Assembly (NCBI GenBank): GCA_020721085.1
Contig: DYNJ01000006.1
Coordinates: 1 to 34,907, forward strand
Origin: Sulfurovum sp.
GTDB taxonomy: Bacteria; Campylobacterota; Campylobacteria; Campylobacterales; Sulfurovaceae
Direction of reading: 5' to 3'
Length of the DNA: 34,907 nt
Shown here: piece after piece, positions 18,713 through 27,727 of the stretch
Numbering within the stretch: position 1 is the first letter of the stretch
How the letters are laid out: every line of letters begins with the position of its first letter
Made by a program: the position numbers and the translations under genes
The notes under the pieces: generated by a model
Seen by the model: the letters and a program-made list of their open reading frames with translations, nothing else
What the model was told of the DNA's origin: nothing
The model's database searches: none

Positions 18713-18823
18713 TATTAAGTAAGCCAGACTTGTTGTGAAGCAGGGTCGGAAAACTATGGGTCTTGGGATATCAAGATCGCCAGGTTGCAAATCCCGGTTT
18801 TTCATAATTAAATGATTACTTAA
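18713..18823 (+). ncRNA. structured 5' leader, candidate GEMM-I-like (c-di-GMP-I) riboswitch
   Basis: Bounded by perfect 9-bp inverted repeat ATTAAGTAA (18713-18721)/TTACTTAAT (18815-18823). Hairpin CUUGUU-GUGA-AGCAGG with a GNRA tetraloop, then GGGUCGGAAAACUAUGGGUC, 7-bp hairpin GGUCUUG-GGAUAU-CAAGAUC, then GCCAGGUUGC. Resembles the GEMM-I order: GNRA hairpin, GGGACGCAAAGCC, P3, GCCGGGUUGCC. The 5' part fits poorly. Confidence 0.5.
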
Positions 18824-18841
18824 TACAATTAAAACAGATGA

Positions 18842-19285
18842 ATGAAAAGGTATGTATCAATTATGGAAAAATCAACTCCTGTAGATGAAAAGTATATTTT
18901 TGACGATGGGGTCATCGTGAGTGAAACTGACCTAAAGGGGATCATCACTTACTCTAATCGAAAATTTTGTGAAATAGCGGGATACGACAAAAAAGAGCTG
19001 CAAGGCAAAAATCACAATATTATCCGCCACCCGGATATGCCAAAGATCGCCTTTAAGGGTCTTTGGGAAACCATCCAGAGTGGTCAAAACTGGAGCGGTG
19101 TCGTCAAAAATCTTCGTAAAGACGGGCGTTATTATTGGGTGCATAGCTATATCACTTTAGCATTCAAAAACAATGAGCATGTCGGATATATTGCGGCACG
19201 CAGACCTGCAAGCAAATTGGAGATCGAAGAGGCGGAAAGCTTATATGCAAAGCTTTTAGAGGCAGAAAACCAGGTCAAGGAGTAA
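18842..19285 (+). CDS. Aer/CetB-like PAS-domain sensor protein
   Basis: 147 aa; VDEKYIFDDGVIVSETDLKGIITYSNRKFCEIAGYDKKELQGKNHNIIRHPDMPKIAFKGLWETIQSGQNWSGVVKNLRKDGRYYWV (HPDMP motif typical of Aer-like PAS). Real start may be ATG at 18863. Confidence 0.88.
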   Translation: MKRYVSIMEKSTPVDEKYIFDDGVIVSETDLKGIITYSNRKFCEIAGYDKKELQGKNHNIIRHPDMPKIAFKGLWETIQSGQNWSGVVKNLRKDGRYYWVHSYITLAFKNNEHVGYIAARRPASKLEIEEAESLYAKLLEAENQVKE

Positions 19286-19289
19286 GAAA

Positions 19290-20909
19290 ATGTACTATAT
19301 TGTCAATCTTGACAAACAAATCGTTGGAGCAGATAACGAATTTTTGAATCTAGCAGAAACTGATAACCTGCAGCATCTGTTCAAGCAGACGATAAATGGC
19401 ATGATTCAACTGCATACAACAAGTCATGATACCATAGAGATGATCACGCCAACTCAAACATTAATACTTCAAACATCCATCCATCCAATGATGACTATAA
19501 TGGGTGAACTCATGCTGGTTCAGATCGAAAAGGCGGAGATCGGAATGCATTCTGCGATTCGTCAAGAAGATATAGGTATAGTCGATATCAAAGAAGACGA
19601 ATCCTCGCCTATCCTTCTTGCGGAGCCAGCAGAGGAGGAGATCCAATTCAAAACAGACAATGAAGAGATTTTGCATGATTATCATACGGATACGATTTGG
19701 CTTGCCATAGAGCCGGAAGCACAAATCAGTACTATCAGTGAAGAAGTCGTGCCGCTATCAGGACATTTAGAAGATCAGCCGCATATAGACGACTCTTTTG
19801 CAGAGCCTCAAGAAGAGGAGTTCCAACTCAAGCAAGAGGAAGAGAAAAGCACCAAAGATAACTATACCGATATTGTCAAGCCGGTCAAGGAGCCAGAGGA
19901 AGCGGACAAAACCGCACATGAAGAGCTAATACCGCTACTGGAGAATTTAGAAGTGCATACAGCGGATGACTCTTTTGTAGACCTCCGTAGCAATGAAGAG
20001 CTATTGCAAAGCTCTGAAATACTGGCTGAAACCCGACTGCATAACGAAGCAGATGAGACTCCGATACTGATCCTTGAGAAGGAAGAGCCTTCGGCTACGC
20101 AAGAAATAAAGCCTGATAATTTGTCATCTGACGATCTCTTGCCTTTGTCTGCAGATATCAATTGGGTGATCGATATAGAACATAATAGTTATCTATTGGG
20201 TATTTCCAAAGAAGATTATGTTGATTTTTTGAATGAATTTATTGATAAAGCAATTGACCTGCAATCAGACATACTAGACAAAAATGGTCATGAACAGCAA
20301 AAAATCTTTATGTCACTCAAAAAAATGGCCGAAATTCTTCATCTGCCCGCCATGCCGGATCTTCTGGAACGCATCATTCAAAGAGATGCAAATAAACTGG
20401 ATTTTTATCTTCAAGAATTCTATGGTGGTCTTAAAAGGCTAACAACACATACAACAAAAAGACAAATTCAACCTTCAGCTGCAACAGAAGAGCCGGCGGC
20501 TCGAACACCTATCGAAGAGGTTGCGCCTGAAGCAGTTCATGCAGAATCTATCTGTGATCTCGATCTGAGCCAAGTCAAGCCGATCCATTTTGATTTTAGT
20601 CCAAAAGAGGCCGCAGCAGATCTAGGTCTTCCTACAGAGTTGGTATATGAATTTTTCAATGACTTCATCCATCAAGCCAATGTCGAAAATGCGACCTTTA
20701 TAAACGCATGCAAAAAAGGCGATGTTGATACTATTCACAAAACAGGACACAAGCTCAAAGGCGCAGCTAGCAACCTTAGGATCAGACCGCTTGCCGCCAC
20801 TTTGGAAGAGATTCAATATTGTCAAGACAATTCCCGTTTTGAACCTTTGCTCAAGAAATACTGGGGACAATTATTGGCATTTGGGCTCTTTATAAAAAAC
20901 AAATCTTAA
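19290..20909 (+). CDS. Hpt-domain phosphotransfer protein with acidic repeat linker and a second, degenerate Hpt-like domain
   Basis: 539 aa; C-terminal Hpt motif HKTGHKLKGAASNLRIRPLA (HxLKG at His487); central Glu-rich repeats; residues ~299-384 resemble the C-terminal Hpt but lack the His. Confidence 0.75.
   Translation: MYYIVNLDKQIVGADNEFLNLAETDNLQHLFKQTINGMIQLHTTSHDTIEMITPTQTLILQTSIHPMMTIMGELMLVQIEKAEIGMHSAIRQEDIGIVDIKEDESSPILLAEPAEEEIQFKTDNEEILHDYHTDTIWLAIEPEAQISTISEEVVPLSGHLEDQPHIDDSFAEPQEEEFQLKQEEEKSTKDNYTDIVKPVKEPEEADKTAHEELIPLLENLEVHTADDSFVDLRSNEELLQSSEILAETRLHNEADETPILILEKEEPSATQEIKPDNLSSDDLLPLSADINWVIDIEHNSYLLGISKEDYVDFLNEFIDKAIDLQSDILDKNGHEQQKIFMSLKKMAEILHLPAMPDLLERIIQRDANKLDFYLQEFYGGLKRLTTHTTKRQIQPSAATEEPAARTPIEEVAPEAVHAESICDLDLSQVKPIHFDFSPKEAAADLGLPTELVYEFFNDFIHQANVENATFINACKKGDVDTIHKTGHKLKGAASNLRIRPLAATLEEIQYCQDNSRFEPLLKKYWGQLLAFGLFIKNKS
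19620..19976 (+). repeat. degenerate tandem repeat (about 2 units of ~60 codons)
   Basis: Unit 1 AEPAEEEIQFK...YHTD...EPEAQ...EEVVPLSGHLE...DDSF and unit 2 AEPQEEEFQLK...NYTD...EPEEA...EELIPLLENLE...DDSF. Confidence 0.65.
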
Positions 20910-20929
20910 AAAGGAAGGGAATAGATATT

Positions 20930-23900
20930 ATGACTATTCGAAATAGACTTAAACTGATCGGCTTGGTTCCGATTATTCTGTTGTTTTTGCTATCAAGCTA
21001 CTTTTTGGTAACATCGTATCAAAGTTTTGAAAAAGCAAATGCACTCAAAACAGTCTTAAACAACAATGCGGTTTTGAACGATGTCCTTGTTCAGACAGGT
21101 AAAGAACGGGGTTTGACAGCTCTTTATATCGGATCAGGCCGCAAAAACTTTGCAGATCCTCTCAAAAAACAAAGAACTGAGCTAGATGCTTCAATACAGA
21201 AGCTTCAAACAAGTCTCCAGACCGAAGCCAAAGCGCTTTTGCCTTTCCTTCCGGGCATATCAAATATTATCGATACCGAAAAATACCAAATGCTTCTGAA
21301 CAATATAGGCACTCTTCCAAATATCAGAAGCAAAGTTGATGATGCAAGCGCTGTATTTACTAATATATTTTTTGACGGTTATACTAAGTCAATCGCAACA
21401 CCGACCTTGAGCAATCTTCTACAGACACAAAATTTTGCATTGGATACCGAACTCTCTTCGTTGATCATGACGCTGAGTCAGATTGATATCGCCAAAGAAA
21501 ACACAGGCCTAGAAAGAGGTTTTGTATCCTACTTTATAACCAAAAAAATTTCGATGTCTTTTGAAGAAATGGCTCTTTGGGACAGCTTCAAAACCAAGGC
21601 CAACGGATTTGATCCTTTAAATATTGGAGACAAAGAGATCTCCGGCAAGATTGCCGGGCTTTACGGTGAAGAAGAGAACAAAATGATGCTCTCCGGTCTT
21701 GCAGAAACCTCATCTGCCATTCAAACCGATGTCGACAATGGTGACTACACAGAAGATCCGATAGATTGGTTTACTCTGCAGACCAAAAAAATCACATTGC
21801 TCTCCAAGGCGCAAACTATTGTCGCAAGCAAGCTCTGGGATAAGTCTACAGCTTATCTAAATATGCAGATTGCAATACTTGCGATCTCTTTTTTGATCTG
21901 GCTACTCTCGATTATTCTTGCATATTTAGGCTACTCAACCGTCAAAGATATCACCAATAATATCAAGGAGCTCGAAAGCGTAATCAACCATGCTGTTGAT
22001 GAGATGAAAATGAGCGATAAATATATCTCGTCTGATACAGCATTGATTGAAAATATTGACCTTGACACGCATGAAGGGACAAAAACAGCTTATAGATTTT
22101 TGGAAAAACTAGTCGAAGTTGCCAAAGAGGATAAACAAACAGCCCTTCATGCAAACGAAGCAAAATCTCTCTTTTTGGCAAATATGTCGCATGAGATCCG
22201 TACACCTCTAAACGGAATTGTCGGCTTTACAGAGCTGCTCAAGACCACAAGCCTTGATGATGAACAGCAAGAGTTTCTGTCAATTATTTCAAAAAGTTCC
22301 GAAAACCTTCTGAGCATCATCAATAATATCCTTGACCTCTCCAAAGTAGAGAGCAAAAAGGTTGAAATAGAAAGTATAGTATTTGATGCGGAAGAGGAGT
22401 TTGAGAGCACTATTGAAACCTATGGTGTAAGTGCTGCGGAGAAAAATATAAATCTCAACTTCTTTATGGATCCTACCATCAGCAAAAAACTAAAAGGTGA
22501 TCCGACCAAGATCAAAGAGGTATTGATAAATCTTTTGAGCAATGCAATCAAGTTTACCAGCTACGGCGGTGAAGTCAATCTTGAGATCAAAAAAATTGAG
22601 GGAGATAACGGTACGAATAGTAAGATTCTATTTAGAGTACAAGACAACGGTATCGGTATGACCAAAGATCAACAATCAAGAATCTTTGAGGCATTTTCAC
22701 AGGCAGACATCTCTGTAACAAGAAAGTATGGCGGCACGGGTCTTGGATTGACGCTTTCTAAACAGTTTGTAGAATTGATGGGTGGACATTTGGATCTCGA
22801 AAGTGCCAAAGATCTCGGTACTACCTTCTTTTTTAGCTTGCCTCTAGAGGAAGTTGCATCCACTGATACTGATCTTTTTAATCGATTTACCGCACTCACG
22901 ATCGGAAAATATCAACAAGAGATCCCGACCAAGCTTGACACCTATTTAGAACAATACTTTGGCTATTTCGGTACCAATGTAAAGCATTTCGAATCAGTCG
23001 GTGAACTCAAAGATCTTAAAGATAGCGGCGTGTGCCAAAATTATTGGATCGATATTGACAAAACCAAACAAAATATTATCGATTCACTACCCAACATCAG
23101 CAGTTCTAAGCTCATCATTATCGCCAATGTGACAAGCAGAAGCAAGATCGAGGCATTAGGCAATATTAAACAAGACAACATTATATACAAGCCGGTTACC
23201 TCAACCAAGATCAAAGAGATGCTCTTTAGGAGTATTAATATTGCTCCGACAATAGAAAAAGATATCGTTTTGCAGGAAGGCGAAGATCGGTTTGACGCCA
23301 AGGTACTTGTCGCAGAAGACAACATCATCAACCAAAAACTTATTCGCCGTATCCTTGAAGGCTATGGGTTAACAATCGAGATCGCAAATAATGGTCTTGA
23401 GGCATTTGAAAAAAGAAGAAATGGTGATTATGACCTTATCTTTATGGATATTCAAATGCCTGTAATGGACGGTATTGAAGCTTCTAAAGAGATACTTGAC
23501 TACGAAGAGGATGAAGAGTTGCATCATGTCCCGATCGTTGCACTGACAGCCAACGCTCTCAAGGGAGATAGAGAGAGGTTCTTAAATGAAGGAATGGATG
23601 ATTATGTTGCCAAGCCGCTTGAAGTTTCAGAGCTCCTAATTATTCTCAACAAATACCTTAAAAACAAGTCACCTGATAGACCCTTTGTCACTCCGATAGC
23701 AGATGAAATGGTAACGGACAAAATGGAAAAATCTATCGAAACCCCAATAGCTCATGAAGAGGCTATAGACAGTGACGCACATCAAGTCAAAAAGATTTTG
23801 ATCGCAACATACTCTCTTTTTGAAAATCGCCTATTGGAAAAAATGATCCGCAACCTAGGATATAAATTTGACACACTTGACGAATCTTCAGACGCTCAAA

Positions 23901-24100
23901 TACATATAGAGTCTGGCGAGTATGATATAATTATTGCCGGAGATGATATTGAACTCGCAGATTCAACTGTATCACAATATAAAGTGGCTAAAATTGAGCT
24001 TTCAGACACAAAAGACAATGATAGATCTATACAATTATCCGATCTCTCCAAGGAGAAGTTGGAGCAAATGATCAATAACCTTAGAGGATATGAAAGATGA
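20930..24100 (+). CDS. NIT-domain hybrid sensor histidine kinase with receiver domain(s)
   Basis: 1056 aa; N-terminal TM, NIT-like GKERGLTALYIGSGRKNF...LKKQRTELDASI, second TM ~310-340, HisKA LFLANMSHEIRTPLNGIVGF, HATPase LLSNAIKFTS/DNGIGM/GGTGLGL, REC VLVAEDNIINQKLIRRIL...DLIFMDIQMPVMDGIEA...ALTANALKGD...DYVAKPL. Confidence 0.93.
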   Translation: MTIRNRLKLIGLVPIILLFLLSSYFLVTSYQSFEKANALKTVLNNNAVLNDVLVQTGKERGLTALYIGSGRKNFADPLKKQRTELDASIQKLQTSLQTEAKALLPFLPGISNIIDTEKYQMLLNNIGTLPNIRSKVDDASAVFTNIFFDGYTKSIATPTLSNLLQTQNFALDTELSSLIMTLSQIDIAKENTGLERGFVSYFITKKISMSFEEMALWDSFKTKANGFDPLNIGDKEISGKIAGLYGEEENKMMLSGLAETSSAIQTDVDNGDYTEDPIDWFTLQTKKITLLSKAQTIVASKLWDKSTAYLNMQIAILAISFLIWLLSIILAYLGYSTVKDITNNIKELESVINHAVDEMKMSDKYISSDTALIENIDLDTHEGTKTAYRFLEKLVEVAKEDKQTALHANEAKSLFLANMSHEIRTPLNGIVGFTELLKTTSLDDEQQEFLSIISKSSENLLSIINNILDLSKVESKKVEIESIVFDAEEEFESTIETYGVSAAEKNINLNFFMDPTISKKLKGDPTKIKEVLINLLSNAIKFTSYGGEVNLEIKKIEGDNGTNSKILFRVQDNGIGMTKDQQSRIFEAFSQADISVTRKYGGTGLGLTLSKQFVELMGGHLDLESAKDLGTTFFFSLPLEEVASTDTDLFNRFTALTIGKYQQEIPTKLDTYLEQYFGYFGTNVKHFESVGELKDLKDSGVCQNYWIDIDKTKQNIIDSLPNISSSKLIIIANVTSRSKIEALGNIKQDNIIYKPVTSTKIKEMLFRSINIAPTIEKDIVLQEGEDRFDAKVLVAEDNIINQKLIRRILEGYGLTIEIANNGLEAFEKRRNGDYDLIFMDIQMPVMDGIEASKEILDYEEDEELHHVPIVALTANALKGDRERFLNEGMDDYVAKPLEVSELLIILNKYLKNKSPDRPFVTPIADEMVTDKMEKSIETPIAHEEAIDSDAHQVKKILIATYSLFENRLLEKMIRNLGYKFDTLDESSDAQIHIESGEYDIIIAGDDIELADSTVSQYKVAKIELSDTKDNDRSIQLSDLSKEKLEQMINNLRGYER

Positions 24101-24459
24101 ATGTTTTGATCGTAGATGATGATATGATCAACAGAATGCTCATAAGAACTCTCTTGCGAAAAAATCCTAAAATCACAGGGATTGTAGAGGCAGAAAATGG
24201 ATCCGAAGCATTAGAGAAGATTAAAAGTCAAGGGAATATTGATCTGGTGCTGCTTGATGTAATGATGCCGATCCTCAATGGTATAGAGTTTCTCAAAATA
24301 TTCCGTGCCAATATGGCATATGCGCATATTCCTGTCATTGTATTGACAACAGACGATACGCGCAAAACAGAAGTTTTTACGAATGGAGCCAATGACTTCC
24401 TTCGAAAACCCATAATGGAAAAAGACCTCACCGGTAAAATCGACCTGTGGTCGGCATAG
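24097..24459 (+). CDS. stand-alone response regulator receiver (CheY-like)
   Basis: 120 aa; MNVLIVDDDMINRMLIRTLL...LVLLDVMMPILNGIEFLK...VLTTDDTR...GANDFLRKPI. ATGA overlap with the kinase gene. Confidence 0.92.
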   Translation: MNVLIVDDDMINRMLIRTLLRKNPKITGIVEAENGSEALEKIKSQGNIDLVLLDVMMPILNGIEFLKIFRANMAYAHIPVIVLTTDDTRKTEVFTNGANDFLRKPIMEKDLTGKIDLWSA

Positions 24460-24557
24460 GATTCTATCCGCTTGTTCGACTCTTGTCTCATCTTTATTGT
24501 TTAGAATATTTTTGAATTCTCATTAATTGTGATATGTACTTATAGCGCGCTAAACTT

Positions 24558-26975
24558 TCAGATCAGTGCAACTCGTAACACCTCTTCGATACGCTTCACG
24601 GCGATAATCTCTAGATTTTCTTTGACCTCATCGGGAATATCATCTAAATCTCTTTCGTAGTTTTTGACAGGTATCAATGCCTTGGTGATCCCTGCCTTAT
24701 ATGCAGCGATAAGCTTCTCTTTAAGTCCTCCGATAGGCAGCACTTTGCCCGTGAGCGTCAACTCTCCTGTCATGGCGATTTTGTTGTTGACCTTTTTGCT
24801 GCTCAATATAGAAGCGATCGCTACTGCCATCGTAATCCCCGCACTTGGACCGTCTTTAGGCGTAGCGCCTTCGGGGACATGTAGATGCAGATTGTAGCGT
24901 CTATATATCTCGCTTGCATCTACGATACTCTTCTCTTCTTGTTCTTTTGTATCCAAGGGTATGCTCTCCCTTAGGATTGATATCGTGCCTCGGTCTATCA
25001 GTATTTTGACGACACTATAGGCGATCCTGGCGGACTCTTTCATCACATCGCCAAGACTGCCTGTCAGCTCAAACCCGCCTTTTCCTTTGATCTTGATCGC
25101 TTCGATAGTTAACACATCACCGCCTACCGCAGTCCATGCCAAACCGTTTACGACGCCTATCTGCGGCTCCTCATCTACCTGTGAAATCTCAAATACCTTT
25201 TTATCTGCAAAATGATCCAGATTTTTCAAAGTGATCGAGATCTTCTCTTTGGTATTGTCTTCTAGCAGTAACCGTACGCTCTTGCGCATCAATGCCGCCA
25301 ATTTGCGTCTGAGATTTCTCACTCCGGGCTCTCGCGTGTACTCTTCGATCAATTTCTTCAATGCAGGATCAGAGATCGTCCATTCTCGCTTCTCTAAAGC
25401 ATGTTTTTTGATCTCCTGGGGGATCAGATATCGTTGGGCAATTTGAAATTTCTCATTTGGAGTATAGCTGTTAAGAGCGATGAACTCCATCCTGTCGCGC
25501 AATGGCGCCGGGATCCTTGAGATATCATTGGCGGTCGCGATAAAGATCACTTTGCTTAGATCGATATGAAAGTTTAAAAAAAAGTCACGATAACTGGCAT
25601 TTTGCTCAGGATCCAGTATCTCCAGCAATGCCGCGGTAGGATCTCCCCGCTGGCTTCGTCCTACTTTGTCGATCTCATCGAGTACGATTACGGGGTCCAT
25701 CTTTTTTGCCTCGATCAGCCCTTGCACAAGTCTGCCGGGCATAGCGCCTACATATGTCCGCCTGTGACCTCTAAGCTCATTGACATCTTCCATACCTCCA
25801 AGAGCTATCCTTACCAACGGCCGTTTTAGCGCTGTAGCAATGGAGTTTGCCAAAGATGTTTTCCCGACACCCGGAGGTCCGGAAAAACAGAGGATCACTC
25901 CTGCGGCATCACTTTTTTTGGTACCTCTGAGCTCTGACAGTTCGCGCACAGCGAAAAACTCTACTATGCGTTCTTTGGGTTTTTCCAACGAATAGTGGTC
26001 ATTGTCAAGCTCGTTTGCCACATCTTTGACGCTCAATCTTTTGCCTGAAAATTTCCCAAACGGTATATCAAAAACCAGCTCCAGATATCCCTGCAAGATA
26101 CCGGCATCACCGCTATCGGGGTGTATCCGTGCCAAGCGATCCAACTGCTTCTTGATCTCATTGTACCCATCTTCCCGGAGGTGAGGTCTGATCGCTTCAA
26201 GCTTCTCTCTAAAATGGGCAATCTCCTCCTCTCTTTTTGTATCTACCCCCAAATCCTTTTGTATCTGCTTGAGCTGCTCCTTGAGAAAATACTCTTTATT
26301 GGTTTGTTCGATTTTACTGTGGACTTTATTGCGTATTTCTCGTTGGATTTTAGCGGATTCGATCTCAGTGATGATGATATCGATAAGTGTAAGCAGACGC
26401 TTTTCGATATCATTTTCGATATAAAGCCCGTATGCTTGACCTTTCCCCAGCTTAAGCATCGAAGAGACCAGATCAGCGATCCTGTGAGGCTCATCATTCT
26501 CCTCTATAGTACGCAGCAAATCGGCAGGAAACGCACTATTGACAGAAGAGAGCTGTTTGATCTTGTCGCGCAATACATTCATCAATGCATCAACCTTGAG
26601 TCGGTTATAGCTGCTATTTGGAACGATATCTATCACGGCACGCAGTCCTGCCCCTTCTGCCTGATCTACGATCATCCCTCGCGCAAGCCCCTGAAAGAGG
26701 ATCTTAACACGCCCGTCAGGTATATGCACCTTGCGCATGATAGAACCGACCACACCGTATGTGTAGATGTCATCAAAGTTGCGATTGCCCTCATTGCCCT
26801 CTTTGGTAGTGGTGACAAACAGCAGTGAGTTGTTCTCCATGGCATAAGTGGCAGCATCGATATCTTGTTGCGAACTCAAAAAAATAGGACTGATCATAAA
26901 TGGATATAAAAACAGATCATCCTCTACAACGACCGGCAAAATCGTCGGGAAAGCCTCATAATGATTTAATTGCAT
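24558..26975 (-). CDS. lon: ATP-dependent protease La
   Basis: 805 aa; FSGPPGVGKTSLANSIA, DEIDKVGRSQRGDPTAALLEILDPEQN, catalytic PEGATPKDGPSAGITMAVAI with downstream Lys. Confidence 0.98.
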   Translation of the reverse strand: MQLNHYEAFPTILPVVVEDDLFLYPFMISPIFLSSQQDIDAATYAMENNSLLFVTTTKEGNEGNRNFDDIYTYGVVGSIMRKVHIPDGRVKILFQGLARGMIVDQAEGAGLRAVIDIVPNSSYNRLKVDALMNVLRDKIKQLSSVNSAFPADLLRTIEENDEPHRIADLVSSMLKLGKGQAYGLYIENDIEKRLLTLIDIIITEIESAKIQREIRNKVHSKIEQTNKEYFLKEQLKQIQKDLGVDTKREEEIAHFREKLEAIRPHLREDGYNEIKKQLDRLARIHPDSGDAGILQGYLELVFDIPFGKFSGKRLSVKDVANELDNDHYSLEKPKERIVEFFAVRELSELRGTKKSDAAGVILCFSGPPGVGKTSLANSIATALKRPLVRIALGGMEDVNELRGHRRTYVGAMPGRLVQGLIEAKKMDPVIVLDEIDKVGRSQRGDPTAALLEILDPEQNASYRDFFLNFHIDLSKVIFIATANDISRIPAPLRDRMEFIALNSYTPNEKFQIAQRYLIPQEIKKHALEKREWTISDPALKKLIEEYTREPGVRNLRRKLAALMRKSVRLLLEDNTKEKISITLKNLDHFADKKVFEISQVDEEPQIGVVNGLAWTAVGGDVLTIEAIKIKGKGGFELTGSLGDVMKESARIAYSVVKILIDRGTISILRESIPLDTKEQEEKSIVDASEIYRRYNLHLHVPEGATPKDGPSAGITMAVAIASILSSKKVNNKIAMTGELTLTGKVLPIGGLKEKLIAAYKAGITKALIPVKNYERDLDDIPDEVKENLEIIAVKRIEEVLRVALI

Positions 26976-27041
26976 AATATTATAATACCTTTTTTTTTAT
27001 CTTATGGCGGCAAATCCGCCAGTGCAGTTAGTTTATGATTA

Positions 27042-27683
27042 TTAGTCGATGATCTTGCCTACAAAACCTTGTTCCGGCATCTCGATATCACTCATCTTTA
27101 AAGCTGATTGACTGTTTTTTTGTCGATAGATTTTTGCTGCCTCTTTTTTGCCGGTTCTATCATAAAGCGCAGCGACATTTTCATTGAGAAGATACTGACT
27201 CATATTCAGCCGTACCGAGATAGTGTCGTTCAAAGGCTTATATACCGATCCGGGGTAGCGTGCTGTAAATTTGGTACTGTTCTCTGCCGTATCCAGGATC
27301 AACTTTTGATCTTTGTTGACATCAACAATACCGAAGAATGCGGATTTGAGCTTCATAAAGTCGCTATATTCCAGCTCATCACTGGTAGCAAATCGTTTGT
27401 TATACTCGTCAAAATAATAGTTCGCTAACAGATACTCATTTTCGTCCATATGCGCGTGTGCCAGCATCATGATAGCGGTCGGAAGCAAAGGAGAGCTGAC
27501 ATGCTCGCTTCTGAGCGATATAAAATACTCATCCGCCTTCTCAAGCTCTGTTTGAACGATCGACTCCACGATCTTTTGATACCAATAGCTTGCCGGCTTG
27601 TTGTATTCTGTCACTTTATCTTTTTCTGCACATCCGACAAATATTATCGCGATCATGATCGCACTCAACAGCATTCTGCCCAT
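27042..27683 (-). CDS. bamD: outer membrane protein assembly factor BamD-like lipoprotein
   Basis: MGRMLLSAIMIAIIFVGCAEKDKVTEYNKPASYWYQKIVESIVQTELEKADEYFISLRSEHVSSPLLPTAIMMLAHAHMDENEYLLANYYFDEYNKRF: lipobox and TPR-like BamD pattern. Start trimmed to 27683. Confidence 0.85.
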   Translation of the reverse strand: MGRMLLSAIMIAIIFVGCAEKDKVTEYNKPASYWYQKIVESIVQTELEKADEYFISLRSEHVSSPLLPTAIMMLAHAHMDENEYLLANYYFDEYNKRFATSDELEYSDFMKLKSAFFGIVDVNKDQKLILDTAENSTKFTARYPGSVYKPLNDTISVRLNMSQYLLNENVAALYDRTGKKEAAKIYRQKNSQSALKMSDIEMPEQGFVGKIID

Positions 27684-27727
27684 AGTGTTACCTTTTTCTA
27701 TAATTGATCTATTATCATATCTCAAAG

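Noticed and set aside
18775-18800. tRNA T-arm-like string CAGGTTGCAAATCCCG
   Set aside because: The loop would be 8 nt and the surrounding sequence does not form a D-arm, anticodon arm or 7-bp acceptor stem; better explained as part of the leader RNA.
26121-26828. 235-aa plus-strand ORF inside lon
   Set aside because: Shadow ORF antisense to lon; no supporting motif.
27005-27021. Hairpin TGGCGG-CAAAT-CCGCCA between bamD and lon as an intrinsic terminator for bamD
   Set aside because: In the bamD direction it is followed by an A-tract rather than a U-tract, so it does not fit a Rho-independent terminator; bamD and lon are probably cotranscribed or separated by Rho.
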